Assembly: GCA_903893935.1 (NCBI GenBank)
Contig: CAITOD010000594.1
Coordinates: forward strand, 1-7,914
DNA: 7,914 bases
Origin: an uncultured Sphingomonadales bacterium
GTDB taxonomy: Bacteria > Pseudomonadota > Alphaproteobacteria > Sphingomonadales > Sphingomonadaceae
Direction of reading: 5' to 3'
Made by a program: the position numbers and the translations under genes. The notes beneath the pieces were generated by a model, which ran no database searches, was not told the origin of the DNA, and saw only the letters and a program-made list of their open reading frames with translations. This document shows, in pieces, positions 1-7,348 of the stretch (position 1 is its first letter; each line of letters begins with the position of its first letter).

Positions 1-1275
1 GCCTTCGCGATCGATCGAAATGATCCCGGCGGTGATCGATTCGATCACCGCTTCGATAAAGGCGCGGCGCACATCGAGCTGCGCATTGACCCGCACCAGC
101 GCCAGGGTCTGGGTTTCGAGCTGTGCGGTCATCCGATTGAACGCACGGGCCAGCATGCCGACTTCGTCGCTGCCCTTGCCCGAGGCGACGCGCATGGCAA
201 AATTGCCGCTGCCGACTTTGCGCACGGCCGATACCAGCTCGATCAGTGGGGCAACCTGCCGGTCGGCAATGCGCAAGGCCGCCCACACCGCCAGCATGAC
301 CAGCGCCAGCGAAATCCCCAGCAGCGCCAGATTGAACTGCACCTGCAAGGCGCGCGCACGCCGGGTCAGCATGTCATAGGCCGACAGCACCGAACTTGCG
401 CGTTTCGATTGAATCAGCGCCAACTGATCCGAATTGCGCGCGACATACAAATAGATGCCACGCGCCCGATCGATCGGCGTGACAGCCTCGATCTTTTCGG
501 CCGAGGCATTTACGACCACCTGTTCGCCGCGCGCGATGCGTTGCACTTCGGCCGTGGTGACCCGCTGGCGAACGTCATTGCGATTGGGGTCCACGATCGC
601 GGCGGTGCGCAGCGCGCCATCTTCGCCGCGCTCGACAATCGCGGATTCATCGAGTTTGCGGCTGATCACCTGCCATGAATAGCCTTCGGCAAATTCCTGG
701 CTGGTGATCGGGGCCTGCGCCAGATAGCTGCGGATGTCGCCGGCCATGGCCAGACTCTCCTTGCCGACATCGCGCAGCTTGTCCTCGTAATAGCCCTTGG
801 CCAGGCTGTTGGCGTTTTCGAGCATGCCGCGCGAATTGTCGGAAAACCAGAATTCGACGCCCTGCTGGAACAGCAACGAGGCGAAGATCGCCACCAGCAG
901 CGTGGGCACCGCCGCGATCAGCGAAAACAGCCAGACCAGCCGCACATGCAGCCGCCCGGTGCTGCCCAGCGTATCGCGCGCCGCCCGTTTCAGCGCAATG
1001 CGCCGCCCGAACAACACGATCAGCGTCAACGCCGGCACCAGCGTGCCGATCAGCAGAACCGATGTCAGCTTGGCCGGCAGCAGCACATCGCCGGGCACCG
1101 ACTGTGGATCGAGGTCATAAACGCTGAGCGTGACCATCATGATCAGCGCGATGGCAGAGACGGTTTCGAGCAGCAGGAACACATTGGCGCGGCGCAGCGC
1201 AACCAGCAGGCGCCGCCACCACCGCGGCAGCCGCCGCGCGCGCCTTGGCACCGTTCCTGCGAATTGACCGTCCAT
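1..1275 (-). CDS. ntrY: NtrY-type membrane sensor histidine kinase, N-terminal part (gene cut by left window edge)
   Basis: This is the sensor kinase of the NtrY/NtrX pair, which in alphaproteobacteria takes part in nitrogen and redox or envelope-related signalling. Translation of the minus strand from the ATG at 1275 is open to the window edge for 425 codons, so the kinase core lies outside. A basic N-terminus (about residues 11-30) is followed by three hydrophobic segments near 31-53, 68-92 and 112-138. A long, probably extracytoplasmic, sensor region follows (about 139-313), then a fourth hydrophobic segment (about 314-336). Next come a HAMP linker (about 337-390, with VAPLIELVSAVRKVGSGNF and DEVGMLARAFNRM) and the start of a PAS domain (FIEAVIESITAGIISIDREG, 406-425). 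This topology and the phrase FIEAV..S..AG are typical of NtrY. The position after ntrB-ntrC supports the name. No strong Shine-Dalgarno precedes the ATG. Identification is firm; the signal sensed cannot be read from the sequence. Confidence 0.92.
   Translation of the reverse strand, partial: MDGQFAGTVPRRARRLPRWWRRLLVALRRANVFLLLETVSAIALIMMVTLSVYDLDPQSVPGDVLLPAKLTSVLLIGTLVPALTLIVLFGRRIALKRAARDTLGSTGRLHVRLVWLFSLIAAVPTLLVAIFASLLFQQGVEFWFSDNSRGMLENANSLAKGYYEDKLRDVGKESLAMAGDIRSYLAQAPITSQEFAEGYSWQVISRKLDESAIVERGEDGALRTAAIVDPNRNDVRQRVTTAEVQRIARGEQVVVNASAEKIEAVTPIDRARGIYLYVARNSDQLALIQSKRASSVLSAYDMLTRRARALQVQFNLALLGISLALVMLAVWAALRIADRQVAPLIELVSAVRKVGSGNFAMRVASGKGSDEVGMLARAFNRMTAQLETQTLALVRVNAQLDVRRAFIEAVIESITAGIISIDREG
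29..51. repeat. Near-perfect 23-base palindrome inside ntrY
   Basis: Arms 29-39 (GCGGTGATCGA) and 41-51 (TCGATCACCGC) are exact reverse complements around one central base at 40. The site falls on ntrY codons for the conserved phrase EAVIESITAG at the start of the PAS domain, so codon constraint may produce it by chance. No function is claimed. Confidence 0.5.
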
Positions 1276-1357
1276 AGTTGCCGTTAGACAACACCCCTGT
1301 TGCCAAAATGCAAGAATTTTTGCGTCAATGGCGAGAGTTTTGCGCAGAATTTGCGTA
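1276..1357 (-). promoter_or_regulatory. ntrC-ntrY spacer with direct repeat and small hairpin; possible ntrY promoter region
   Basis: This is the only real gap in the ntr cluster and is visibly richer in A and T than the flanking genes. Read on the minus strand, ACGCAAATTCT (1356-1346) recurs as ACGCAAAAATTCT (1325-1313), differing by a two-base insertion. TTGACG at 1328-1323 resembles a -35 box, but no good -10 hexamer lies 16-18 bases downstream. CAACA (1289-1293) and TGTTG (1298-1302) form a five-base-pair stem with a CCCC loop on the plus-strand reading, just upstream of the ntrY start. The spacer could carry a separate ntrY promoter or a processing or attenuation signal; both are inference. 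Confidence 0.3.
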
Positions 1358-2791
1358 TCAGGCGCGCACCGCGGCCTCTTCGGGATGGATACCAAGGTCC
1401 GACAGACGCTTGCGCAAAGTGTTGCGATTGATCCCGAGGATCTGCGCCGCGCGCAACTGGTTGCCGCCGGTCTGCGCCAGCACATGACGAAACAGCGGGC
1501 GTTCGAAAGCCGCCAGCGCCGCGTCATAGAGCTGGCCGGGCACCGGCGGGTTCGCGGCCAGCCATTGGTCGAGCGCCGCATCGAGCGCGCCATGGCTTGC
1601 CGGCGCCGCAACGGCGAGGGGCTGCCCGGTGGTCTCGCCATTCAGCATCGGTTCGATCGCGTGGGCGTCGATGGTTTCGTCGCGTGCCATCAGCGCGAGG
1701 CGATAGATCAGATTGCGCAATTCGCGCACGTTGCCCCGCCACGGCTGGCGGGCCAGCAAGGCGACGGCCGCGGGCGAAAGCGTGCGCCGCGGAAGACCTT
1801 CGCTTGCCGCCGCAGCGAGGAAATGGCGCGCAAGCGCTTCGATATCATCGGCGCGATCGCGCAGTGGCGGCAGTTCGATCGGCACCACCGCCAGGCGGTA
1901 ATAGAGATCTTCGCGAAACTGCCCGGCCGCGATCATCGGCAGCAAGTCGCGATTGGTGGCGGCAATGATACGGCAATCGAGGCGGATTTCTTCCGCCCCG
2001 CCAACCCGGCGGATGCGCCCCGATTGCAGCGCGCGCAGCAGGCGCGTCTGCGCTTCGATCGGCATGTCGCCGATTTCATCGAGAAACAGCGTGCCGCCGC
2101 AGGCTTGTTCGAACTTGCCGACCCGGCGCGCAATGGCGCCGGTAAACGCACCTTTTTCGTGCCCGAACAGCTCGCTTTCGATCAGATCGTGCGGGATTGC
2201 GGCGGTGTTGACCGCGACAAACGGCCCCGCCGCGCGATTGCCCAGCTGATGGATCGCTTCGGCCACCAGTTCTTTGCCGGTGCCGGATTCGCCCAGGATC
2301 AGCACGGTCAGGTCGTTGCGCAGCACGCGCGTTATCATCCGGTAGACCGCCTGCATCGCGGCACTGCGGCCGACCAGCGGCAGGCCTTGCGGCACGTCAT
2401 CGGCCGGATCGTCGCGATCACCGCTGCGTGCCTGTTCGATCGCCTGCCCGACCGCGAGAACCAGTTCGTCGAGATCGAACGGTTTGGGGAAATATTCGAA
2501 CGCTCCGGTGTCGCTCGCGCGCACGGCGGTATCGAGCGTGTTCTGCGCCGACAGGATGATCACCGGCATGTGCGGAAACCGTTCGCGCACATCCGTCAGC
2601 GTTGCGATGCCATCGCCATCGTCGAGCACCACATCGGTCAGCATCAGCGCAAACTTGCGCTCGCCGAGCAAACGGTCGCGCCCGGCAATCGTATCGCTGT
2701 GTGCGACTGCATAGCCTTCGGCGTTCAGCGCGGCGGTGATAACGGTGGCGATCGACGCGTCGTCTTCAACCAGCAGCACGGTCCGGGTCAT
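1358..2791 (-). CDS. ntrC: NtrC, sigma-54-dependent nitrogen response regulator
   Basis: This 477-residue protein activates sigma-54 promoters when phosphorylated by NtrB under nitrogen limitation. The receiver domain (about 1-120) has the acidic pair E9-D10-D11, phosphoacceptor D53 (LTDVVLDD) and conserved K103 (FPKPFD). The AAA+ domain (about 139-370) has Walker A GESGTGKE (167-174), the sigma-54 contact loop GAFTGA (214-219), Walker B LFLDEIGD (D238, E239) and arginine-rich FREDLYYRL (292-300). A Fis-type helix-turn-helix closes the protein (about 440-465, GGNQLRAAQILGINRNTLRKRL). All key residues are present and the length is normal for NtrC. The ATG at 2791 was chosen because receiver homology begins there and GGAG lies seven bases upstream (2802-2799). 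The reading frame stays open further upstream, but that stretch is out of frame with, and buried in, ntrB. The ATGA overlap with the ntrB stop suggests translational coupling. Confidence 0.96.
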   Translation of the reverse strand: MTRTVLLVEDDASIATVITAALNAEGYAVAHSDTIAGRDRLLGERKFALMLTDVVLDDGDGIATLTDVRERFPHMPVIILSAQNTLDTAVRASDTGAFEYFPKPFDLDELVLAVGQAIEQARSGDRDDPADDVPQGLPLVGRSAAMQAVYRMITRVLRNDLTVLILGESGTGKELVAEAIHQLGNRAAGPFVAVNTAAIPHDLIESELFGHEKGAFTGAIARRVGKFEQACGGTLFLDEIGDMPIEAQTRLLRALQSGRIRRVGGAEEIRLDCRIIAATNRDLLPMIAAGQFREDLYYRLAVVPIELPPLRDRADDIEALARHFLAAAASEGLPRRTLSPAAVALLARQPWRGNVRELRNLIYRLALMARDETIDAHAIEPMLNGETTGQPLAVAAPASHGALDAALDQWLAANPPVPGQLYDAALAAFERPLFRHVLAQTGGNQLRAAQILGINRNTLRKRLSDLGIHPEEAAVRA

Positions 2792-3939
2792 GCGCGCGCT
2801 CCACCGGTCACGGTTCCGGGCACCGTCCCGGCCACGGGCAGATGGAGCCGGAAATGCGTGAGACCTTTGGCTTCGTCGCGGTCGTGCGTGACACGGCCGT
2901 TCATGTCGCGCACCAGTTTCTGCACCAGCGCCAGGCCCAGCCCCTGCCCGCTTTTCTTCGCCGACACGAACGGCTCGAAAATGTGATCGCGCAGCGAAGC
3001 GGGAACCCCCGGTCCATTGTCGCTGACGCGCAGCTCGATCGGCAGGCGGAGCGCTTTGCCGGCTGGGCCGACATGCACCTGGATACCGCTGGCAAACCGC
3101 GTGCGCACGATAATGCGCGGGCCGGCAGTGTGCTCGCAGGCATCGCGTGCATTGGCGAGCAGGTTCAGCAGCACTTGCACCAGGGCATCGGGATTGGCGG
3201 TGATTGTGGGCAGGCTGGGATCGAATTCTTCCTCGATGACCAGCCGCCCTGCCCCCGCTTGCGTGCGCCCGGCGAGCAGGATTGCCTGGGCATGGCGCGC
3301 AGCTTCGTGGAGATTGCATTCGACCGCCGGTTCGACGCTGCGCTGGCTGAGCGATTGCATCTGGTCGATCAGCTTCGCAATGCGATCGACCTCGCGCGTA
3401 ATCAGCCCGGTCAGCGCGCGGTCGGTGTCGCCCAGCCGGCGTTCGAGCAATTGCGCCGCGCCGCGAATGCCCGCGAGCGGGTTCTTGATTTCATGCGCCA
3501 GCACTTCGGGCGCGCGCAAGCCGGTCGCGTCGTCGCCGTCGTCGCCAACCATGCCCAGCGTCAGCGCACCAACGCCGACGGGTTCCTGCAAGACCAGAAT
3601 TTGCCAACCCGGAAAATGCAGCACCGGCCCGGTTATGACATCGATCGGGCGTGCGGCGGTGTCGAAAATGCGCACCATCGATGCCGGCGCCACCAGATGC
3701 GCCTCGCGATCGGCCAGCCGCTCAAGAATCAGCGGTTCCTCGAACACGCAGACATCGTGGATCGATCGCCCGATCAGCCGCCGCGCTCCCTGGCAGAGCA
3801 ATTGTTCGGCTGCCGGATTGACCGTGGCGATGGTCAGATCGGGCGCCAGCAGCACCAGCGCCTGCGGCAGGCTCGCCATCAACCTTTTGGGGTCCGGACG
3901 GCCGGTCTCGCCCCGGCGCCAGTCGAACGGGTTGTTCAT
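2788..3939 (-). CDS. ntrB: NtrB, cytoplasmic nitrogen-sensing histidine kinase/phosphatase
   Basis: NtrB phosphorylates or dephosphorylates NtrC, normally under control of the PII proteins. The 383-residue protein has no membrane segment, as expected. An N-terminal PAS domain (about 18-120) contains [23 protein letters not shown] in pieces typical of NtrB. The dimerisation/phosphotransfer domain has the H-box [12 protein letters not shown] with H149. The ATPase domain follows with the N-box [13 protein letters not shown] (N259, N263), G1 SDNGPGVP (D307, G309, G311), the F-box FEPFVSAKK and G2 GQGLGLAL (331-338). The C-terminal end is a short low-complexity tail ([11 protein letters not shown]). 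The start codon overlaps the dusB stop as ATGA and has no clear Shine-Dalgarno, so translation probably depends on ribosomes finishing dusB. The stop overlaps the ntrC start in the same way. Identification rests on the domains and on the dusB-ntrB-ntrC order, which is a known alphaproteobacterial arrangement (nifR3-ntrB-ntrC in Rhodobacter). Confidence 0.96.
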   Translation of the reverse strand: MNNPFDWRRGETGRPDPKRLMASLPQALVLLAPDLTIATVNPAAEQLLCQGARRLIGRSIHDVCVFEEPLILERLADREAHLVAPASMVRIFDTAARPIDVITGPVLHFPGWQILVLQEPVGVGALTLGMVGDDGDDATGLRAPEVLAHEIKNPLAGIRGAAQLLERRLGDTDRALTGLITREVDRIAKLIDQMQSLSQRSVEPAVECNLHEAARHAQAILLAGRTQAGAGRLVIEEEFDPSLPTITANPDALVQVLLNLLANARDACEHTAGPRIIVRTRFASGIQVHVGPAGKALRLPIELRVSDNGPGVPASLRDHIFEPFVSAKKSGQGLGLALVQKLVRDMNGRVTHDRDEAKGLTHFRLHLPVAGTVPGTVTGGARA

Positions 3940-4979
3940 GCCGCCGCGCGGCGCTCGGCCGCCGGATCGAACTGGCCGTAGAATTCGCCAAGGCTGGCCA
4001 GCACCGCGCGATGATCATCGATAAAGTTGACTTTGTTGCGGAATTCCGCCGAACCGTGCAGCCCTTTGGTGTACCAGCCAAGGTGCTTGCGCGCCATGTT
4101 GACCCCGACCGTGGTGCCATAGAGCGCCAGCATGTCGTGGTAATGCTCGACCAGCACCGCGTATTGCTCGCCGATCGGCGGGTCGGCCAGCGCGTCGCCG
4201 GTAGCCAGCCAGTGCATCACCTGCCCCAGAAACCACGGCCGGCCATAAGCTCCGCGCCCGACCATCACGCCATCGGCGCCGCTGTGTTCGATCGCGGTGG
4301 CAACATCGGCAATCGTGCAGATATCGCCGTTGACAATCACCGGAATGTCGACCGCCGCCTTGACCTTTTGGACAAAACGCCAGTCGGCCGATCCTTTGTA
4401 CATCTGGTTGCGCGTGCGGCCGTGCACGGTGATCATTTTGGCACCGAGATCTTGCGCGATACGTGCGAGTTCGGGCGCGTTGAGGCTGTCGTGGCACCAG
4501 CCCATGCGCATTTTGACCGTCACCGGCACCGAGACCGCTTTCACGGTCGCCTCGATCAGCGCGGCAGCCAGCGGCACATCGCGCATCAGCGCCGATCCGG
4601 CATCGCCATTGACCACTTTGCGCACCGGGCAACCCATGTTGATGTCGATGATTGCAGCGCCGCGATCTTGCGACAATTTGGCCGCCTCGGCCATTTGCGC
4701 GGGCTCGCAGCCGACCAGTTGCATCGACACCGGGTCTTCGATCGGGTCCCACGCGGCTTTCTGGATCGACTGGCGCGTTTTGCGGATCGCCGCCGGGCTG
4801 GCGATCATTTCGGTGACATTGAGCCCCGAACCGAACCGGCGCACCACGCGGCGAAACGGCAAGTCGGTCACCCCGGTCATCGGCGCAAGCACCACCGGGC
4901 AGTCGATCCGCACCGGACCGACCGCGATCGGTGCCAAGACCGGGGCTTTGGGGGTATTCGTCATGCCTGCTTCGCTCAT
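3936..4979 (-). CDS. dusB: tRNA-dihydrouridine synthase B (NifR3 family)
   Basis: This FMN-dependent enzyme reduces specific uridines of tRNA to dihydrouridine. The 347-residue protein has the DusB TIM-barrel signatures in order: [16 protein letters not shown] (about 29-44, FMN site), MQLVGCEP (86-93), [19 protein letters not shown] with catalytic C117, VKMRMGW (K156), [12 protein letters not shown] (H186), VIVNGDI (215-221) and [16 protein letters not shown] (phosphate-binding end of the barrel). A helical tRNA-binding domain follows from about 250. The length is normal. Two starts are possible: the ATG at 4979 (used here) and an in-frame ATG at 4964 five codons later. Both have only weak ribosome-binding sequence, and conservation begins downstream of both. 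It is the first gene of the dusB-ntrB-ntrC operon; the association with ntrBC is conserved, but no direct role in nitrogen control follows from the sequence. Confidence 0.96.
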   Translation of the reverse strand: MSEAGMTNTPKAPVLAPIAVGPVRIDCPVVLAPMTGVTDLPFRRVVRRFGSGLNVTEMIASPAAIRKTRQSIQKAAWDPIEDPVSMQLVGCEPAQMAEAAKLSQDRGAAIIDINMGCPVRKVVNGDAGSALMRDVPLAAALIEATVKAVSVPVTVKMRMGWCHDSLNAPELARIAQDLGAKMITVHGRTRNQMYKGSADWRFVQKVKAAVDIPVIVNGDICTIADVATAIEHSGADGVMVGRGAYGRPWFLGQVMHWLATGDALADPPIGEQYAVLVEHYHDMLALYGTTVGVNMARKHLGWYTKGLHGSAEFRNKVNFIDDHRAVLASLGEFYGQFDPAAERRAAA

Positions 4980-5046
4980 TGCCTAAAAAACAGGCAGGCG
5001 TTAGCCAATTGTCGCGGCGCGGGCAAGTTTGTAAGGGCGATGCTGC
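4980..5046. promoter_or_regulatory. Divergent dusB/ispDF intergenic region with candidate dusB promoter
   Basis: These 67 bases separate two operons facing away from each other and so should hold, or lie next to, both promoters. On the minus strand, TTGCCC (5026-5021) and TAACGC (5003-4998) are 17 bases apart and could be the -35 and -10 boxes of the dusB operon. That would give a leader of only about a dozen bases. For ispDF I see no convincing promoter pair, but the ribosome-binding sequence TAAGGG (5032-5037) sits nine bases before its ATG. Both promoter readings are inference from weak matches. Confidence 0.35.
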
Positions 5047-6216
5047 ATGATCGATCCCGACAATACTCGCCCTCGCGGTTTCGCCGCCGTGGTGGTCGCC
5101 GCCGGCCAGGGGCTGCGCGCAGGCGGCACAGTGCCCAAACAGTTTGCGCGGTGGCGGGGCCAACCGCTGGTGCGGCACAGCGTCGAGCGGCTGATCGCGG
5201 CAGGTGCCGCGCCCGTGGTGGTGGCGATCCCCGAAAATCATCGCGCGCTGGCCGAAGCTGCGCTCGCCGGGCTGGCGCCGCTGACCCTGGTGGCCGGCGG
5301 GGCAACGCGACAAGCCTCGGTGTGCGCCGCGCTCGAACATCTTGCCGCGACCGGCGGGGTCAAACGCGTGCTGATCCACGACGCAGCGCGGCCCGATCTG
5401 CCACCTGCCGTGATCGCATCGCTCGTCAATGCGCTTGCCACTGCACCCGGGGCGATACCGGTGCTGCCGGTGGTCGACAGCGTTGTGCGCGGGGCAGCGG
5501 GGCTGCGCCAGAGCGCGGTCGAGCGCGACGGGCTCTATCGCGTGCAGACCCCGCAGGCATTCCGGTTTGACGCCATTCTCGCTGCGCATCGCGCCTGGAA
5601 CAAGGCCCGGGAGGCTGGCGACGATGCCACTGTGGCCGAAGCGGCGGGGCTTGCCATTGCGCTCGTTTCGGGCGACGAGGCCTTGCGCAAAGTCACTTTT
5701 GCCAGCGATTTCGAGGACACCGCAATGATCTGCCGCACCGGCACCGGGTTTGACGTGCACCGTCTCGTCGATGGTGAAGAACTTTGGCTGTGCGGCGTCC
5801 GGATCGATCATCCCAAGGGCCTGTCGGGTCACAGCGATGCCGACGTCGCGATCCACGCGCTGGTCGATGCCTTGCTCGGTGCGATCGCGGCGGGCGATAT
5901 CGGTGACCATTTCCCGCCGAGCGATCCGCAATGGAAAGGTGCTTCGTCGGACCGTTTTCTGGCGCATGCGGCAGCGCTCGTGCGTGCTTCGGGGCATGCG
6001 ATCGCGCATGTCGATGTGACGATCATCTGCGAAGCGCCGAAGATCGGCCCGCACAAAGCGGCCATGCGCGCGCGGCTAGGCGCAATTCTGGGCGTGGCGC
6101 CCGACAGTGTCAGTGTAAAAGCGACCACCACCGAACGGCTCGGGCTGACCGGACGCGGCGAAGGGATCGCCGCGCAAGCGGTGGCGACCGTCATGAGCAC
6201 GAAAGGCACGCTGTGA
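5047..6216 (+). CDS. ispDF: Bifunctional IspD-IspF enzyme of the MEP isoprenoid pathway
   Basis: One 389-residue chain carries two MEP-pathway activities: IspD (MEP plus CTP to CDP-methylerythritol) and IspF (closure of the phosphorylated intermediate to MEcPP, releasing CMP). The IspD half (about 11-225) shows the nucleotide-binding start VVVAAGQGLRAGGTVPKQF with R24 and K31, GGATRQASV (84-92), HDAARP (111-116), QTPQAF (167-172) and DDATVAE (192-198). The IspF half (about 231-389) begins GTGFDVHRL and has metal ligands D236, H238 and H270, SGHSDADVAIHAL, GDIGDHFPPSD, and the C-terminal KATTTERLGLTGRGEGIAAQA. Both active sites look intact. Fusion of these two domains is usual in alphaproteobacteria; the missing step, IspE, is encoded elsewhere. 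The ATG at 5047 is preceded by TAAGGG nine bases upstream. An out-of-frame ATG at 5040 is ignored. The stop TGA overlaps the GTG start of the next gene. Confidence 0.97.
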   Translation: MIDPDNTRPRGFAAVVVAAGQGLRAGGTVPKQFARWRGQPLVRHSVERLIAAGAAPVVVAIPENHRALAEAALAGLAPLTLVAGGATRQASVCAALEHLAATGGVKRVLIHDAARPDLPPAVIASLVNALATAPGAIPVLPVVDSVVRGAAGLRQSAVERDGLYRVQTPQAFRFDAILAAHRAWNKAREAGDDATVAEAAGLAIALVSGDEALRKVTFASDFEDTAMICRTGTGFDVHRLVDGEELWLCGVRIDHPKGLSGHSDADVAIHALVDALLGAIAAGDIGDHFPPSDPQWKGASSDRFLAHAAALVRASGHAIAHVDVTIICEAPKIGPHKAAMRARLGAILGVAPDSVSVKATTTERLGLTGRGEGIAAQAVATVMSTKGTL

Positions 6217-6818
6217 AGGCATTTGCGAAATGCGCCGGGCTGGTACTTTCGCTGGCAGCGCTTGCGACCGCGACGACCGCGCGCGCCGCCGAAGCGCCTT
6301 GCCTGACCCCTTCCGATCTGGATGCGGTGTTTGCCTATGGCCTGCCCACCGTGATCGATGCGGCGGGGCAGGCCTGCCGGCCGGTGCTGGCGCCCGGCGG
6401 GTTCCTCGCCACGCAAGGCGCCGATCTTGCGGCGCGCTATCGCGTGGGGCAGGCAGCCGCCTGGCCGCTGGCCAAGGCGGCGGTGCTCAAAGTCGGCGTC
6501 GGCGCACTTGGTGCCAAAGGTGTGTCGCGCGGGATCGGCAAATTGGCCGCGGTTCTGCCCGATAGTGCGCTTCAGGGTTTTGCCGCAGGCTTCGTCAGCC
6601 AATACGTGATATCCGCAGTGCATCCTGCCGATTGCCCCGATATCGAATATGCCTTGCGCATGATCGCGCCTTTGCCGCCCGAAAACACCGCCGGGCTGAT
6701 CACGCTGGTGATCGAACGGCTCGAACACCGCCGCGCCGAAAACAAGGCGCCGCCGCATGGCTTGCGAATCCCGCTTTGCCCTGCTCGCAGCACCCCCCTC
6801 CCTGCGCCGAAGCCGTAA
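6213..6818 (+). CDS. Uncharacterised exported protein between ispDF and cinA
   Basis: I do not recognise this family. The 201-residue protein starts at a GTG that shares bases with the ispDF stop (GTGA). AAAGG at 6202-6206, six bases upstream, supports this start; the frame is open further upstream only by shadowing ispF. The N-terminus is a classical signal peptide: K2 and K5, a hydrophobic core (about 8-20), and a probable signal-peptidase I site after ARA (23-25). C7 is not in a lipobox, so a lipoprotein is unlikely. The mature part has four cysteines (C30, C55, C141, C189), which could form disulphides in the periplasm. A Gly/Ala-rich, moderately hydrophobic stretch (about 78-135) could pack as helices or touch a membrane. 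The C-terminus is basic and proline-rich (about 171-201). Neighbours are metabolic genes, and tight spacing implies co-transcription with ispDF and cinA. Coding is well supported; function is unknown. Confidence 0.8.
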   Translation: MKAFAKCAGLVLSLAALATATTARAAEAPCLTPSDLDAVFAYGLPTVIDAAGQACRPVLAPGGFLATQGADLAARYRVGQAAAWPLAKAAVLKVGVGALGAKGVSRGIGKLAAVLPDSALQGFAAGFVSQYVISAVHPADCPDIEYALRMIAPLPPENTAGLITLVIERLEHRRAENKAPPHGLRIPLCPARSTPLPAPKP

Positions 6819-6832
6819 AAGGACACTCTGGC

Positions 6833-7348
6833 ATGGACAGCCTGCTTCCCGCCGAAATGGTCGACCTGGCCGCGCGCGTGATCGCCGCCAACACAGCGCG
6901 CGGGCTGACCGTGGCGCTGGCCGAAAGCTGCACCGGTGGCCTGGTCGCCGCCGCACTTACCGAGATCCCCGGCAGTTCTGCGGTGGTCGATCGCGGGTTC
7001 GTTACGTATTCGAATGCCGCCAAGATCGAAATGCTGGGCGTGCCCGAAGACCTGATCGATACATTCGGCGCAGTCTCGGTCGCGGTGGCGTGGTCGATGG
7101 CGCAAGGCGCGCTCATGCATTCCTCTGCCGATCTCGCGGTCGCGATCACCGGGATTGCCGGGCCCGATGGCGGCACCGAGCAGAAACCGGTCGGCACCGT
7201 GGTGTTCGCGGTTGCGCGCCGCGGGCAGGACCCCGATGCCAACGAGGCCGAACTCAAGCTGTTTTCAGCCGATCTCGGCCGCGCCGGGGTGCGCCATCAG
7301 GCCGCGCTGGTGGCGCTCGAACTGCTGCTGCCGTCCGACGCGCCGTAA
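6833..7348 (+). CDS. cinA: CinA C-terminal domain protein, nicotinamide-nucleotide amidohydrolase (PncC type)
   Basis: This stand-alone CinA C-terminal domain of 171 residues would hydrolyse nicotinamide mononucleotide to nicotinate mononucleotide plus ammonia, a pyridine-nucleotide salvage step in the cytoplasm. The family signatures are TVALAESCTGGLVAAALTEIPGSS in pieces (AESCTGG at 30-36, with S32 the probable catalytic serine), GFVTYSNAAKIEMLGV, FGAVSVAVAWSMA and AVAITGIAGPDGGTEQKPVGTV. The N-terminal MoCF-like domain of long CinA proteins is absent; the short form is common in proteobacteria, so this is not a truncation. AAAAGGA (6817-6823) lies nine bases before the ATG, and the gene begins 14 bases after the upstream stop. 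The last 52 bases overlap, tail to tail, the coq10-like gene on the other strand. The enzymatic role is inferred from the family. Confidence 0.94.
   Translation: MDSLLPAEMVDLAARVIAANTARGLTVALAESCTGGLVAAALTEIPGSSAVVDRGFVTYSNAAKIEMLGVPEDLIDTFGAVSVAVAWSMAQGALMHSSADLAVAITGIAGPDGGTEQKPVGTVVFAVARRGQDPDANEAELKLFSADLGRAGVRHQAALVALELLLPSDAP

Noticed and set aside
1290..1305. Sigma-54-like sequence on the minus strand before ntrY (TGGCA then GTGTT)
   Set aside because: The -24 GG is present but the -12 element has GT instead of GC, and the implied transcript would start only about four bases before the ATG. It is tempting because of NtrC next door but too weak.
1328..2986. Long plus-strand open frame of 552 codons opposite ntrC and ntrB
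   Set aside because: It is the antisense of two well-supported genes in GC-rich DNA where stop codons are rare. Its translation is rich in Arg, Gln and His without domain signatures, and it crosses the ntrB/ntrC junction.
2792..3319. Upstream extension of ntrC to a start at 3319
   Set aside because: The 176 extra residues are an out-of-frame reading of ntrB. The receiver domain starts cleanly at the ATG at 2791, which has a good ribosome-binding site.
4980..5000. Small inverted repeat GCCT/AGGC around an A-run near the dusB start
   Set aside because: The stem has only four or five pairs, and its position before a start codon does not fit a terminator for either divergent operon.
4011..5570. 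Long plus-strand open frame of 519 codons across dusB and into ispDF
   Set aside because: It runs antisense to dusB and then out of frame in ispDF. The composition is dominated by Arg, His and Asp, and no motif is recognisable.
4015..6054. Minus-strand open frame of 679 codons covering dusB and antisense of ispDF
   Set aside because: It is a shifted frame of dusB plus the antisense of ispDF, both of which have intact motifs in their own frames.
5931..6212. Upstream extension of the exported protein to a start at 5931
   Set aside because: The added 94 residues shadow the IspF coding frame and would bury the signal peptide. The GTG at 6213 has AAAGG six bases upstream.
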